Source: Vibrio gangliei (GTDB lineage: Bacteria > Pseudomonadota > Gammaproteobacteria > Enterobacterales > Vibrionaceae). From it: a DNA stretch of 64,000 nt. How positions within the stretch are numbered: position 1 is the stretch's first letter; every line of letters begins with the position of its first letter. Of this stretch, positions 1 through 8,727 are shown piece by piece. Position numbers and translations under genes: made by a program. The notes beneath the pieces are model-generated. The model worked only from the letters and a program-made list of their open reading frames with translations, had not been told where the DNA came from and did not search any database. The DNA lies in the NCBI RefSeq assembly GCF_026001925.1, contig NZ_AP021869.1:2232001-2296000 (forward strand). Direction: 5' to 3'.

Positions 1-202
1 TTGAAGCCGTCATAAAATCGATTTGATGGTTCAATTCGATCGCACGTGACAAATCCGCCATAAAGACATACGAACCACGTAGTAAACCGATAATGACTAA
101 ATTTTCCGAACCTTGATAATGCTCTGTAATTGACTTACCTAGCGCCTTCACTCGATCTTGCACTTCCTGTTCAGAGATCATTACTTCTACAGTGTGTTTC
201 AT
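1..202 (-). CDS. hpt: Hypoxanthine phosphoribosyltransferase, N-terminal part (cut by window edge)
   Basis: The minus strand encodes the first 67 residues of a purine-salvage phosphoribosyltransferase that makes IMP/GMP from hypoxanthine/guanine and PRPP in the cytosol. The opening [14 protein letters not shown] and the segment with [13 protein letters not shown] match the N-terminus of Vibrio and enteric Hpt as I know them. The rest, including the PRPP-binding loop, lies outside the window. It is divergent from the LuxR-type gene; hpt beside the quorum-sensing regulator is a familiar Vibrio arrangement. The ATG is at 202. Confidence 0.9.
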   Translation of the reverse strand, partial: MKHTVEVMISEQEVQDRVKALGKSITEHYQGSENLVIIGLLRGSYVFMADLSRAIELNHQIDFMTAS

Positions 203-350
203 ATTTTTCTCAATATTTAGATTTTGGAGCAAATTAACTTCTGCTTAAATCAGCAAAAATTCAACGTCAGGTGATCTATTCTAGCACTGCAAACCGCTCA
301 CGTTAACTTTTACCCTCGACAATCTTCTTTATGCCTACTTTTTGTTCGCA

Positions 351-378
351 TTGACACAAAATCCGACAAAGGTAGACT
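351..378 (+). promoter_or_regulatory. Probable sigma-70 promoter of the luxR-type gene
   Basis: TTGACA at 351-356 is followed after 16 bases by TAGACT at 373-378. Transcription would begin near 385, giving a leader of about 80 nt before the ATG at 468. Assigned from sequence alone; no start site is known. Confidence 0.5.
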
Positions 379-384
379 AATTCA

Positions 385-450
385 TACAATAAATACAACA
401 AACTCAACTATTCTTTTATTAATACCAATTCGTCGTATTTTAATTGGTTC
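385..450 (+). promoter_or_regulatory. luxR leader: possible Qrr sRNA target and a hairpin
   Basis: The leader carries an ACAACAAACTCAA stretch (about 393-405). It resembles the first half of the Qrr small-RNA pairing region in hapR/luxR leaders as I remember them (AACAAC-TCA type). The second half expected there (ATTGGC type) does not follow directly. Instead there is an AT-rich segment with a 7-bp inverted repeat, ACCAATT (424-430) and AATTGGT (442-448), just ahead of the AGGA ribosome binding site at 457-460. Qrr control is inference. Confidence 0.4.
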
Positions 451-467
451 CATTTTAGGACTTGATA

Positions 468-1076
468 ATGGATATGATAACCAAACGCCCAAGGACTCGG
501 TTAACACCGGAGAAAAGAAAACAACAACTTCTAAATATCGGGATTGAGGTCTTTGCTCGCCGTGGGATTGGCAGAGGTGGCCACGCTGATATCGCAGAAA
601 TTGCACAAGTTTCTGTTGCTACTGTGTTTAACTACTTCCCGACCCGAGAAGATTTAGTCGAAGCCATTCTTAGCGATGTTGAACAGCACTTTGAAGCCTT
701 CTTAAACGATAACATTGACCTAAGCCGTCCGGTTCGGACCAACCTACAAGCCTTATCTCAAAAACTTATCGATATGAGTTTGGATGATACACAATGGATC
801 AAGATTTGGTTTGAATGGAGCACCTCGACCCGTGAAGATGTCTGGCCGCTTTTTGTCGCCACCCACGGCAAACACCAGAAATACTTCCGTGAGTTATTCG
901 TCAATGCGATTGCTAATGGCGAACTCAATGATAAGCATCACCCGAGTAATATCGCTAAGTTATTCCACGGCATTTGCTATTCAATCTTTGTCCAAGCCAA
1001 CCGTCGGCCTGATAAAGAATATTTAACCCAATTAGTCACCAGTTTCTTAGATATGCTGTGTATCTATAAAGATTAA
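468..1076 (+). CDS. luxR: LuxR/HapR/OpaR-type TetR-family quorum-sensing master regulator
   Basis: This 202-residue TetR-family protein belongs to the LuxR/HapR/SmcR/OpaR group, the high-cell-density regulators of Vibrio that control bioluminescence, protease, biofilm and competence genes. The N-terminal region KRPRTRLTPEKRKQQL and the helix-turn-helix around residues 35-60 (FARRGIGRGGHADIAEIAQV, then TVFNYFPTRED) are nearly invariant in the group. The C-terminus ends at LDMLCIYKD, shorter than V. harveyi LuxR, which has a few extra residues. The ATG at 468 was chosen because AGGA lies 7 nt upstream and the MDMITKRP start lines up with known family starts; an in-frame TTG at 462 is less likely. 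It converges on acnB. The species-specific name (hapR, opaR, smcR) cannot be decided from the sequence. Confidence 0.95.
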   Translation: MDMITKRPRTRLTPEKRKQQLLNIGIEVFARRGIGRGGHADIAEIAQVSVATVFNYFPTREDLVEAILSDVEQHFEAFLNDNIDLSRPVRTNLQALSQKLIDMSLDDTQWIKIWFEWSTSTREDVWPLFVATHGKHQKYFRELFVNAIANGELNDKHHPSNIAKLFHGICYSIFVQANRRPDKEYLTQLVTSFLDMLCIYKD

Positions 1077-1120
1077 TCACTACTCTGCAAATTAAATACA
1101 CAGATTTAGACAAAACAATA

Positions 1121-1150
1121 AAAAAACCGCTGAAATTTCAGCGGTTTTTC
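1121..1150. terminator. Bidirectional terminator between luxR and acnB
   Basis: The stem AACCGCTGAAA/TTTCAGCGGTT has an A-run on the left and a T-run on the right, so it can end transcription from both convergent genes. Confidence 0.9.
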
Positions 1151-1175
1151 AATTTTAGACACTAACCCAAAAGGC

Positions 1176-3773
1176 TTATGCTGGCTCTTGGAAGATCACG
1201 GTATCCGCTTTCTTAGTGTAATGTTCCATACGATGGAAGTTTAAGTAGCGGTAAGTATCTTTCGCTGTCGCATTAATTTGCTCTGCGTATTCTAGGTATT
1301 CAGCTTTCGTCGGAATGCGGCCTAGAATCGCACCAACCGCTGATAGCTCAGCTGAGGCTAGGAACACATTCGCGCCATTACCTAAACGGTTCGGGAAGTT
1401 ACGAGTAGACGTTGACATCACGGTTGATTTCTCCGCTACACGTGCTTGGTTACCCATACACAATGAACATCCTGGGGTTTCAATACGTACCCCTGCACGG
1501 CCAAAGATGCCGTAGTAACCTTCTTCGGTAAGCTGGTCCCTATCCATCTTCGTTGGTGGTGCAACCCAGAGGCGAGTTTCTAGCGTACCTTTGTGCTTAT
1601 CTAATAGCTTACCAGCCGCACGGAAATGGCCAATGTTAGTCATACAAGAACCAATGAAGACTTCATCAATTTCTGTGCCTTGTACATCAGACAATAGACG
1701 CGCGTCATCTGGATCATTTGGCGCACAAAGAATTGGCTCATCAATTTCAGCCAAATCAATTTCAACCACGTGCGCGTATTCTGCGTCTTTATCAGCACGC
1801 ATCAATACTGGGTTGGCTAGCCACTCTTCCATTGCAGTGATGCGGCGCTCAATAGTACGGCGGTCACCATAACCTTCAGAGATCATCCACTTCAACATCA
1901 CAATATTCGAGTTGAGGTATTCGGCAATCGACTCTTCAGATAGTTTCACGGTACAACCAGCAGACGAACGCTCAGCAGATGCGTCAGATAACTCAAATGC
2001 TTGCTCAACGGTTAGGTGTTCAAGACCTTCGATTTCCAGTACGCGACCAGAGAATTCATTGACTTTACCCGCTTTTTCTACCGTAAGTAGACCTTGTTTG
2101 ATGCCGTAGTATGGGATCGCATGTACGAGGTCACGTAGCGTAATCCCTGGCTTCATTTCGCCTTTGAAACGAACCAATACTGATTCAGGCATATCAAGCG
2201 GCATCACCCCCGTTGCCGCAGCAAATGCGACTAGACCAGAACCGGCTGGGAATGAAATACCAAGTGGGAAACGAGTATGTGAGTCACCACCAGTACCAAC
2301 AGTATCAGGCAACAACATGCGGTTTAACCACGAGTGGATAATACCATCGCCCGGACGAAGTGATACGCCACCACGGTTCATGATGAAATCCGGTAGTGTA
2401 TGGTGAGTATTTACATCCACTGGTTTTGGATACGCAGAGGTATGACAGAAAGACTGCATAACAAGATCTGCAGAGAAACCAAGACAAGCAAGATCTTTAA
2501 GCTCATCACGCGTCATTGGACCGGTAGTATCCTGCGAACCGACTGTCGTCATTTTTGGCTCACAGTAAGTGCCTGGACGCACCCCTTCTACACCACAAGC
2601 TTTACCGACCATTTTCTGAGCTAGCGTAAAGCCTTTATCGGAATCTTTCACTGGCACAGGACGGCGGAATACATCAGATGGCTCTAAACCTAGTGCAGTA
2701 CGAGCGCGATCAGTCAGACCACGGCCAATGATGAGTGGAATACGGCCACCAGCACGTACTTCATCGTAAAGCACATCAGTTTTTAGCTTAAAGGTAGAAA
2801 TAACTTCATCGGTGCCGTGCTTACATACTTTTCCTTCGTGAGGATAAATATCAATCACATCACCCATGTGCATTTTTGATACGTCCAGTTCAATCGGCAG
2901 TGCACCGGCATCTTCCATGGTATTAAAGAAGATTGGTGCAATTTTACCGCCTAAGCAGAAACCACCCGCGCGCTTGTTTGGCACGTATGGGATATCATGC
3001 CCCATGAACCAAAGCACGGAGTTAGTCGCTGATTTACGAGAAGAACCCGTACCCACGACATCACCAACATAAACAAGCGGATGACCCTTTTCTTCAAGTG
3101 CTTTAATTTGCTTGATAGGACCAACATTGCCTGGATCATCAGGTGTAATGCCTTCACGTTCGTTTTTCAACATCGCTAATGCATGCAGTGGGATATCAGG
3201 ACGAGACCATGCATCAGGGGCTGGAGATAAATCATCGGTGTTGGTTTCACCCGTTACTTTAAATACAGTAAGCGTGACTTTATCTTCTAGCTTCGGTTTT
3301 TTCAGGAACCATTCTGCATCCGCCCAAGATTGAAGAACTTCTTTCGCGAACTCATTACCCGCTTTCGCTTTTTCTTCCACATCGTGGAAAGCATCAAACA
3401 TCAATAGTGTATGCTTCAATGCTTCAGCGGCGATGGATGCAAGCAATTCGTCATCTAAGAAGCTCACAAGCGGTTCAATATTGTAACCGCCTTGCATCGT
3501 GCCAAGCAGTTCGGCTGCTTTTTCACGAGAAATGAGTGGTGACTCAGCTTCGCCTTTTGCGACAGCCGTTAAAAAGCCAGCTTTAACATAAGCCGCTTCA
3601 TCAACACCTGGTGGAATTCGGTTAACAAACAGGTCAAGAATAAACTCTTCTTCACCTTGAGGTGGGGTTTTCAGTAGTTCTACCAGAGCAGCGGTCTGCT
3701 CGGCGTCTAAAGGTTTTGGGACAATTCCTTCAGCGGCACGCTCTTCGACGTGTTTACGGTAGGCTTCAAGCAC
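1176..3773 (-). CDS. acnB: Bifunctional aconitate hydratase 2 / 2-methylisocitrate dehydratase
   Basis: This 865-residue protein is the AcnB-type aconitase. It converts citrate to isocitrate in the TCA cycle and acts on 2-methyl-cis-aconitate in the methylcitrate cycle. Length and sequence follow E. coli AcnB almost throughout: an N-terminal HEAT-like domain, the swivelling domain with [18 protein letters not shown], then the catalytic core. The [4Fe-4S] ligands are in the motifs [11 protein letters not shown] (near residue 710) and GCSLCMGNQ (near 769-772). Translation starts at a GTG at 3773, behind a GAGAGGAAG ribosome binding site. It is monocistronic between the luxR terminator and a 313-bp upstream region. 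The yacL gene that sits next to acnB in E. coli is here about 52 kb away. Confidence 0.97.
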   Translation of the reverse strand: MLEAYRKHVEERAAEGIVPKPLDAEQTAALVELLKTPPQGEEEFILDLFVNRIPPGVDEAAYVKAGFLTAVAKGEAESPLISREKAAELLGTMQGGYNIEPLVSFLDDELLASIAAEALKHTLLMFDAFHDVEEKAKAGNEFAKEVLQSWADAEWFLKKPKLEDKVTLTVFKVTGETNTDDLSPAPDAWSRPDIPLHALAMLKNEREGITPDDPGNVGPIKQIKALEEKGHPLVYVGDVVGTGSSRKSATNSVLWFMGHDIPYVPNKRAGGFCLGGKIAPIFFNTMEDAGALPIELDVSKMHMGDVIDIYPHEGKVCKHGTDEVISTFKLKTDVLYDEVRAGGRIPLIIGRGLTDRARTALGLEPSDVFRRPVPVKDSDKGFTLAQKMVGKACGVEGVRPGTYCEPKMTTVGSQDTTGPMTRDELKDLACLGFSADLVMQSFCHTSAYPKPVDVNTHHTLPDFIMNRGGVSLRPGDGIIHSWLNRMLLPDTVGTGGDSHTRFPLGISFPAGSGLVAFAAATGVMPLDMPESVLVRFKGEMKPGITLRDLVHAIPYYGIKQGLLTVEKAGKVNEFSGRVLEIEGLEHLTVEQAFELSDASAERSSAGCTVKLSEESIAEYLNSNIVMLKWMISEGYGDRRTIERRITAMEEWLANPVLMRADKDAEYAHVVEIDLAEIDEPILCAPNDPDDARLLSDVQGTEIDEVFIGSCMTNIGHFRAAGKLLDKHKGTLETRLWVAPPTKMDRDQLTEEGYYGIFGRAGVRIETPGCSLCMGNQARVAEKSTVMSTSTRNFPNRLGNGANVFLASAELSAVGAILGRIPTKAEYLEYAEQINATAKDTYRYLNFHRMEHYTKKADTVIFQEPA

Positions 3774-4086
3774 GACTTCTTCCTCTCATTGCGGTTTACC
3801 CTCTTTAGTTTTAATAGGGTAAACATCCTTGGAAATTTGGCTTCCTGCCCACGTTTTATTATGAATTGGTATTAATAATCGAATATGGTCGGAGCCAAAG
3901 TGTTGGGTTCGAGAATAACAAATTTAACTAAAAATTAAAATCTAGCGAGTTTGACCAAGTTAGCAAAGTGACACTAAAGTTGCTGAAAAACTTGGTCAAA
4001 AGTCGATTTTTCTTCTATATACTTTTTCGGCATATCAAGTTTAGGTTGGTCATGTTAAAAGTGATGAAACAAGACTAGCCCTTGTT
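3774..4086 (-). promoter_or_regulatory. acnB upstream region with long inverted repeat
   Basis: This 313-bp gap holds no gene. A 12-bp perfect inverted repeat, TTTGACCAAGTT (3950-3961) and AACTTGGTCAAA (3989-4000), encloses a weaker inner pair AGCAA/TTGCT. On the minus strand the left arm contains TTGACC, which could serve as a -35 box, so the repeat may be an operator; it could also be a terminator-like hairpin of the upstream patatin gene. The 14-mer ATTAATACCAATTC (minus strand, 3863-3876) also occurs in the luxR leader. No confident acnB promoter could be fixed. Confidence 0.45.
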
Positions 4087-6381
4087 CTAAAACATCGACC
4101 CTATAATCAAATAGGCTGAGCGGTAGCCTTCTTCTGTTTGACCGTAGGCTAAAATAATAGGGCCTATCGGCGAATCAATGCCGGTAAAAACCGAACCGGC
4201 TACATACATCGAATCACTATCCCATTTTTTATTGGCGTCATTCCAGACGCCACCATACTCAAGTGAACCACCGAGATATACTGGTGATTGAAATAGGCCA
4301 AAATCATTATCAAACCATTTATAACGGTAAACTAAACTTGTGAAAGCTTTATTTCGCCCTAGCAAACTGTCTCGTGGGATACCGGATAAATTCAGAAAAC
4401 CACCGAGCTCTTTAGGATCGATCGGTAAATCAGAGCTATCACTGTCTACCACACCGTAATCAAATCGACCGACTAACGTATGTTTATGATAGCTCTTCGC
4501 CAACATAAACATGGTGCTGATTTCCGCAACCTGATCATCGGTCTCATCATCATAGTCATCAAATGAATAGAGATACTCTAAATCAGCATAGTAACCTTTG
4601 GTTGGAAAACTAAAGTCATCAAGGGTATCGAGTCGATAACGAGCATATACAGCTTGTCGCGTGTAGTCTTCGTCACCAAAGATGGGTAATCCCGTTATGC
4701 TCGTATTACCATCGGTATAACGTAGCCCCAATCGAACTTCTTGCCACAACGTCGGCTGATAACCAATGGCGAGATCCCCGACCCACTTTAAATAGTCAAC
4801 AGGAAATGAATTATCCGTATCCGATAAATCGGTTCTTCCATCTTCAATTCGGGTCGCTCCTAATCCATCAGGGACAAAGAAATTTGATTTCTCATCACTG
4901 TAAGCCCCAGACAAAGACATAAAGTATTGTTGGTCATAAGACAATGGATAGTATAACTCAAGCCCAAAAAACTTGTCGGTTCCTATCTCGACATTGGTGC
5001 GTAACTCAGCGCCATTATCATCCAGATCAGTGAAATTGCTCGTCATGCCAATTGAGTATTTACTGGCATTCTGAAAGTTATCTTCCATGAAAAAACGGAA
5101 ATTGAGATAGTTCGGCCCCCATTCTTTTTCATTCACTTGTAAATTCAGATCGGTGGTGCCATCGCCATTATCTTGATAGTCATATGACACTCTTTCAAAC
5201 CGATCCAGTGCATAAAGGTCACGAATCTTTTGTTCAATATCCTCACTGGTATATTGTTCACCGGCTTGAATATTCAAACGATTTAACAGTAACTTCTCAT
5301 TGTAATGACTATTATTGATGATGTTGACTTGCTTAATTTCCAAGTCTGCACCGCTTTTAAATCGGCTACGTTTGGCTTGTTTCGATACTTGATAGGCCGA
5401 ATAGTTTTCAGGGCTAATCGCATATCTGTTCAGTAGCGCTTGCTGTGAAATCGCGGCTTGATAACCTAGGCCATAGGCTTCCGGCATTTGTGAAAAGTCG
5501 GTTGTGCTCATTTTACCCACTGCGGGTTTGAGTAACGTATCTTCAGGTGTGAGTAACAGGGTTTGATCTTGGGTACTACGACGCACCAAGTAATTGGAGA
5601 GTTGATCGCCAACACTCAGGAATGTATTGAGCTGCTCGCCGGTTTTATAGTCGGTACTGATATCAACGGCAATAATGACATCTGCCCCCATAGAGCGAGC
5701 TAGGGCTACTGGCATATTATCGGTTACGCCACCATCGACTAACAACATGCCTTTATATGGATAAGGCGGCAACGCACCAGGTACCGACATACTGGCCATC
5801 ATTGCATCAACGATTTCGCCATCTTGCATGACCACTGGCTCAAGGTTCACGATATCGGTCGCCACCGCACGGTAACGCACTGGAAACTCATCAAATGAAT
5901 CAAACGCTGGTAAATTGCCCGTACTTTTACGCAAGATCTGCAGCATGTTCTGCCCTTGCACCACGCCTTTAGGTACTTTGACTTCAAGCCAGCGTAATCC
6001 TAAATCGGTATGTAATTGATAGCGATCGTCGTACTCTTTATCACGCACACGACGCTCACTTCGATCAACTCGATCGTTATAGCCACTATTCCAATCAATA
6101 CTTTTTACGGTTTCATCAATCTCTTCAGCACTCATACCAAGGGCATACAAGCCACCAACATAAGATCCCATGCTCGTACCGGTAACAATATCAACCGGAA
6201 TATGCATTTCTTCTAACGCTTGTAACACCCCAATATGCGCTGCGCCTTTGGCACCACCACCCGCTAATACGACGGCAATGGTTGGACGAGTCGAACCATC
6301 AGGCATGACTTCTTGAGCGGCAAGAGAAAAACTGAAAGTAGCGACAGACAGCGCCACCAAAGCAAAACGAAATAGTTTCAA
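4087..6381 (-). CDS. Patatin-like phospholipase with POTRA and outer-membrane beta-barrel (PlpD-type, type Vd autotransporter)
   Basis: This 764-residue protein starts with a signal peptide (residues 1-22, cleavage near AAQE). A patatin lipase domain follows (about 34-240): oxyanion loop GGGAKGAAHIG at 41-51, nucleophile motif GTSMG with Ser70, and the catalytic Asp in DGG at 216. A single POTRA-like region lies at about 345-415. The last 340 residues are a BamA/surface-antigen-type 16-strand barrel ending in a terminal Phe (IIGSMF). This layout is that of Pseudomonas PlpD and related type Vd secreted lipases. In PlpD the lipase is released, but whether that happens here is unknown. The catalytic Ser-Asp dyad is intact. 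The gene is flanked by acnB and uraA, with no obvious partner. Confidence 0.88.
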   Translation of the reverse strand: MKLFRFALVALSVATFSFSLAAQEVMPDGSTRPTIAVVLAGGGAKGAAHIGVLQALEEMHIPVDIVTGTSMGSYVGGLYALGMSAEEIDETVKSIDWNSGYNDRVDRSERRVRDKEYDDRYQLHTDLGLRWLEVKVPKGVVQGQNMLQILRKSTGNLPAFDSFDEFPVRYRAVATDIVNLEPVVMQDGEIVDAMMASMSVPGALPPYPYKGMLLVDGGVTDNMPVALARSMGADVIIAVDISTDYKTGEQLNTFLSVGDQLSNYLVRRSTQDQTLLLTPEDTLLKPAVGKMSTTDFSQMPEAYGLGYQAAISQQALLNRYAISPENYSAYQVSKQAKRSRFKSGADLEIKQVNIINNSHYNEKLLLNRLNIQAGEQYTSEDIEQKIRDLYALDRFERVSYDYQDNGDGTTDLNLQVNEKEWGPNYLNFRFFMEDNFQNASKYSIGMTSNFTDLDDNGAELRTNVEIGTDKFFGLELYYPLSYDQQYFMSLSGAYSDEKSNFFVPDGLGATRIEDGRTDLSDTDNSFPVDYLKWVGDLAIGYQPTLWQEVRLGLRYTDGNTSITGLPIFGDEDYTRQAVYARYRLDTLDDFSFPTKGYYADLEYLYSFDDYDDETDDQVAEISTMFMLAKSYHKHTLVGRFDYGVVDSDSSDLPIDPKELGGFLNLSGIPRDSLLGRNKAFTSLVYRYKWFDNDFGLFQSPVYLGGSLEYGGVWNDANKKWDSDSMYVAGSVFTGIDSPIGPIILAYGQTEEGYRSAYLIIGSMF

Positions 6382-6481
6382 TCAAACATCCTTATATGCA
6401 TGAAATAGGAACTGGTTACCAAAGGATTTGACCCAAAAGCTTTCACTCATCACTTAACGCAATGAGTGAAAGCGGCGAGCA

Positions 6482-7735
6482 TTAACGCTCTTCAATATCT
6501 TCCATTTGAGCGTTATCAACAATATGATTCTCACCAAAGTCTTTCGGTAAAATTAAGTTCAGCACAATCGCGACAATACCGCATAAGCTCACGCCTTGAA
6601 GGCTGAATTCACCCACACCAAATGCCATGCCACCAATACCAAACACTAACGTCACCGCGACGATAACAAGGTTACGTGATTTATGCAGATCCACTTGATT
6701 CTTAATCAGTGTGTTTAAACCCACTACGGCAATAGACCCAAACAACAAAATCATAATGCCGCCCATCACGGGTACAGGGATAGTCTGTAAAATGGCACCC
6801 AATTTACCCACAAAGGCTAATGTAATTGCGGTGATGGCAGTCCAAGTCATGATCACTGGATTAAAGGCTTTTGTCAGCATAACCGCACCCGTGACTTCTG
6901 AATACGTGGTATTCGGTGGCGCGCCAAAGAACGTCGCCGCCATCGTGGCAATACCATCACCGGCCATAGTGCGGTGCAAGCCTGGCTTTTTCAGGTAGTT
7001 TTTACCAGTTACATTTGAAATCGCCAAAATATCACCGACATGTTCCACCGCTGGTGCAATCGCGACCGGCAACATAAACAAAATTGCGTTGATATTAAAT
7101 TCAGGGAAAGTGAAGTTGGGTAAGGCAAACCAAGCAGCTTGTTGGATAGGAGTAAAATCTACCACACCCAATGCTAAACTCATTAAGTACCCACTGAAGA
7201 TACCTCCGAAAATTGGGATAAGTTTAAAGATCCCTTTACCGAAAATACTTAAAGCTATGGTCACTAATAGTGAGGTTGCTGAAATCCACATCGCTGCATC
7301 ATGAGTAACCAACTGAGTACCACCATCGCCACTTTTGCCTAGCGCCATATTCACCGCAACAGGAGCCAAGCCTAAACCGATCACCATGATAACGGGGCCA
7401 ACCACAACCGGTGGCAATAAGTGATGAATAAAGCCCGCACCACGGATTCGAATAATAATGGCTAAGACAACATACACCGCACCCGCTGCCATTAGGCCAC
7501 CTAAGGTACTAGGTACACCCCAAGTTTGAATGCTGTACATGATGGGTGCAATGAAAGCTAAAGAAGAGGCTAAGAAAATGGGAACGCTTCGCTTTGTCAC
7601 CAGTTGAAATAATAATGTACCGATACCAGCACCAAACAGAGCCACACTCGGGTCTAACCCCGTCAATAATGGCACAATAACCAATGCACCGAATGCTACG
7701 AATAACATCTGTGCGCCTTGCAACATTTGCAACAT
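6482..7735 (-). CDS. uraA: Uracil permease, NCS2 family
   Basis: This 417-residue inner-membrane protein is a nucleobase:cation symporter-2 of the UraA type, which imports uracil by proton symport. It is hydrophobic throughout, with about 14 membrane segments. It keeps the family segment VEHVGDI (the Glu that binds uracil in E. coli UraA), PGLHRTMAGDGI and APPNTTYSE. AAGGAT precedes the ATG. In many gammaproteobacteria uraA follows upp; here its upstream neighbour is gspB and no upp is in view, so specificity for uracil over xanthine rests on similarity alone. No strong terminator was seen in the 100 bp after the stop. Confidence 0.87.
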   Translation of the reverse strand: MLQMLQGAQMLFVAFGALVIVPLLTGLDPSVALFGAGIGTLLFQLVTKRSVPIFLASSLAFIAPIMYSIQTWGVPSTLGGLMAAGAVYVVLAIIIRIRGAGFIHHLLPPVVVGPVIMVIGLGLAPVAVNMALGKSGDGGTQLVTHDAAMWISATSLLVTIALSIFGKGIFKLIPIFGGIFSGYLMSLALGVVDFTPIQQAAWFALPNFTFPEFNINAILFMLPVAIAPAVEHVGDILAISNVTGKNYLKKPGLHRTMAGDGIATMAATFFGAPPNTTYSEVTGAVMLTKAFNPVIMTWTAITAITLAFVGKLGAILQTIPVPVMGGIMILLFGSIAVVGLNTLIKNQVDLHKSRNLVIVAVTLVFGIGGMAFGVGEFSLQGVSLCGIVAIVLNLILPKDFGENHIVDNAQMEDIEER

Positions 7736-7821
7736 AACGTCTTATCCTTTCAAAAAACAAACCGATCAATTCTATCATTAAAGCTACGGCTATCCAGGAA
7801 AAGGTACGCTCAACCTTATCC

Positions 7822-8727
7822 TTAACCCGCCCACTCATATAAGGCTGGGATCTGAATATGCTGGTTATCAAAAAGAATGATCAAACTGCCTGGCAAGATT
7901 TGTTCTAATTTAACCAGCTTATCAATCACCCATTCTCCTTCATGCACATTGTTGCCATTCACTTTTATCCAACGGCTATCCGCTTTTGATGAATACATGT
8001 GAGTCTCAAAATTCATTTTCGGTAACCGGCCACGATAGTCCGACTCATGCCCAATCAAGTTAATCGCATCTTGAGGTGGCTCGATAGCGGTCGCTTTGGG
8101 CTTGGTTGCCGCCGAAGTATTAGGGCCTTTTGAAATATCTGAACCTTTTAATGCCGTTTGAAATCGTTGCGCTAACTCAGGAGACAAGCCAGATAAATCG
8201 AGATCATCCACATTCCAATCTTGTGATTTTTCCGCAGATTGATAACTGGGTGTCATTGCCTGACGAGATGGGGATGATGACGTTTTATCCGTAGTATTAC
8301 TCACCGGCATAACTTCAGTGCGACGACTCACTTTTACCGGAGCAGGCACTATCGGATCTCCGGGTAATGCCTTGGCTTCTGGCATAGTTGGATAGGGTAA
8401 AATCGTAACGACATTGAGCGATGTTGGTGTTTTAACGTGCTCCACGGTAGCTGCTGCAGATGAGGCTGATTTGGATTGTGAAACCACTTGCTTTTGTGAC
8501 GACTCTGGCTGTTGAGAAGGTAAACTCAATGCTTTGGGCGCAATAAAAGACTGATACCCAAGCCAAGCTAAAACCACCAACAATGGCAAAAGTAATAATA
8601 GTGTCATAATGCCTTTACCCGGTTTAACGGGTTGCAACTGACGCGGTTGCCCAGCCGCGTAATGAGGCGCCATCTGAGCTTGATAGGCTTGCTCAGATTT
8701 TTGTAACGCATTCATGACTTGTGACAT
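7822..8727 (-). CDS. gspB: General secretion pathway protein GspB (ExeB-like)
   Basis: This 301-residue inner-membrane protein has a short cytoplasmic N-terminus, one membrane helix at about 40-58, a long low-complexity Ser/Thr/Pro/Lys-rich periplasmic linker, and a compact C-terminal GspB/T2SSB domain (about 235-300) containing VHEGEWV. With GspA it is thought to help insert the type II secretion secretin through the peptidoglycan, as ExeA/ExeB do in Aeromonas. Its ATG overlaps the gspA stop by one base (TAATG), so the two are translationally coupled. The other gsp/eps genes are not in the window. Confidence 0.85.
   Translation of the reverse strand: MSQVMNALQKSEQAYQAQMAPHYAAGQPRQLQPVKPGKGIMTLLLLLPLLVVLAWLGYQSFIAPKALSLPSQQPESSQKQVVSQSKSASSAAATVEHVKTPTSLNVVTILPYPTMPEAKALPGDPIVPAPVKVSRRTEVMPVSNTTDKTSSSPSRQAMTPSYQSAEKSQDWNVDDLDLSGLSPELAQRFQTALKGSDISKGPNTSAATKPKATAIEPPQDAINLIGHESDYRGRLPKMNFETHMYSSKADSRWIKVNGNNVHEGEWVIDKLVKLEQILPGSLIILFDNQHIQIPALYEWAG

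Noticed and set aside
7509..7871. 120-residue frame across the uraA-gspB junction
   Set aside because: It overlaps both genes in another frame and resembles nothing; uraA and gspB explain the DNA.
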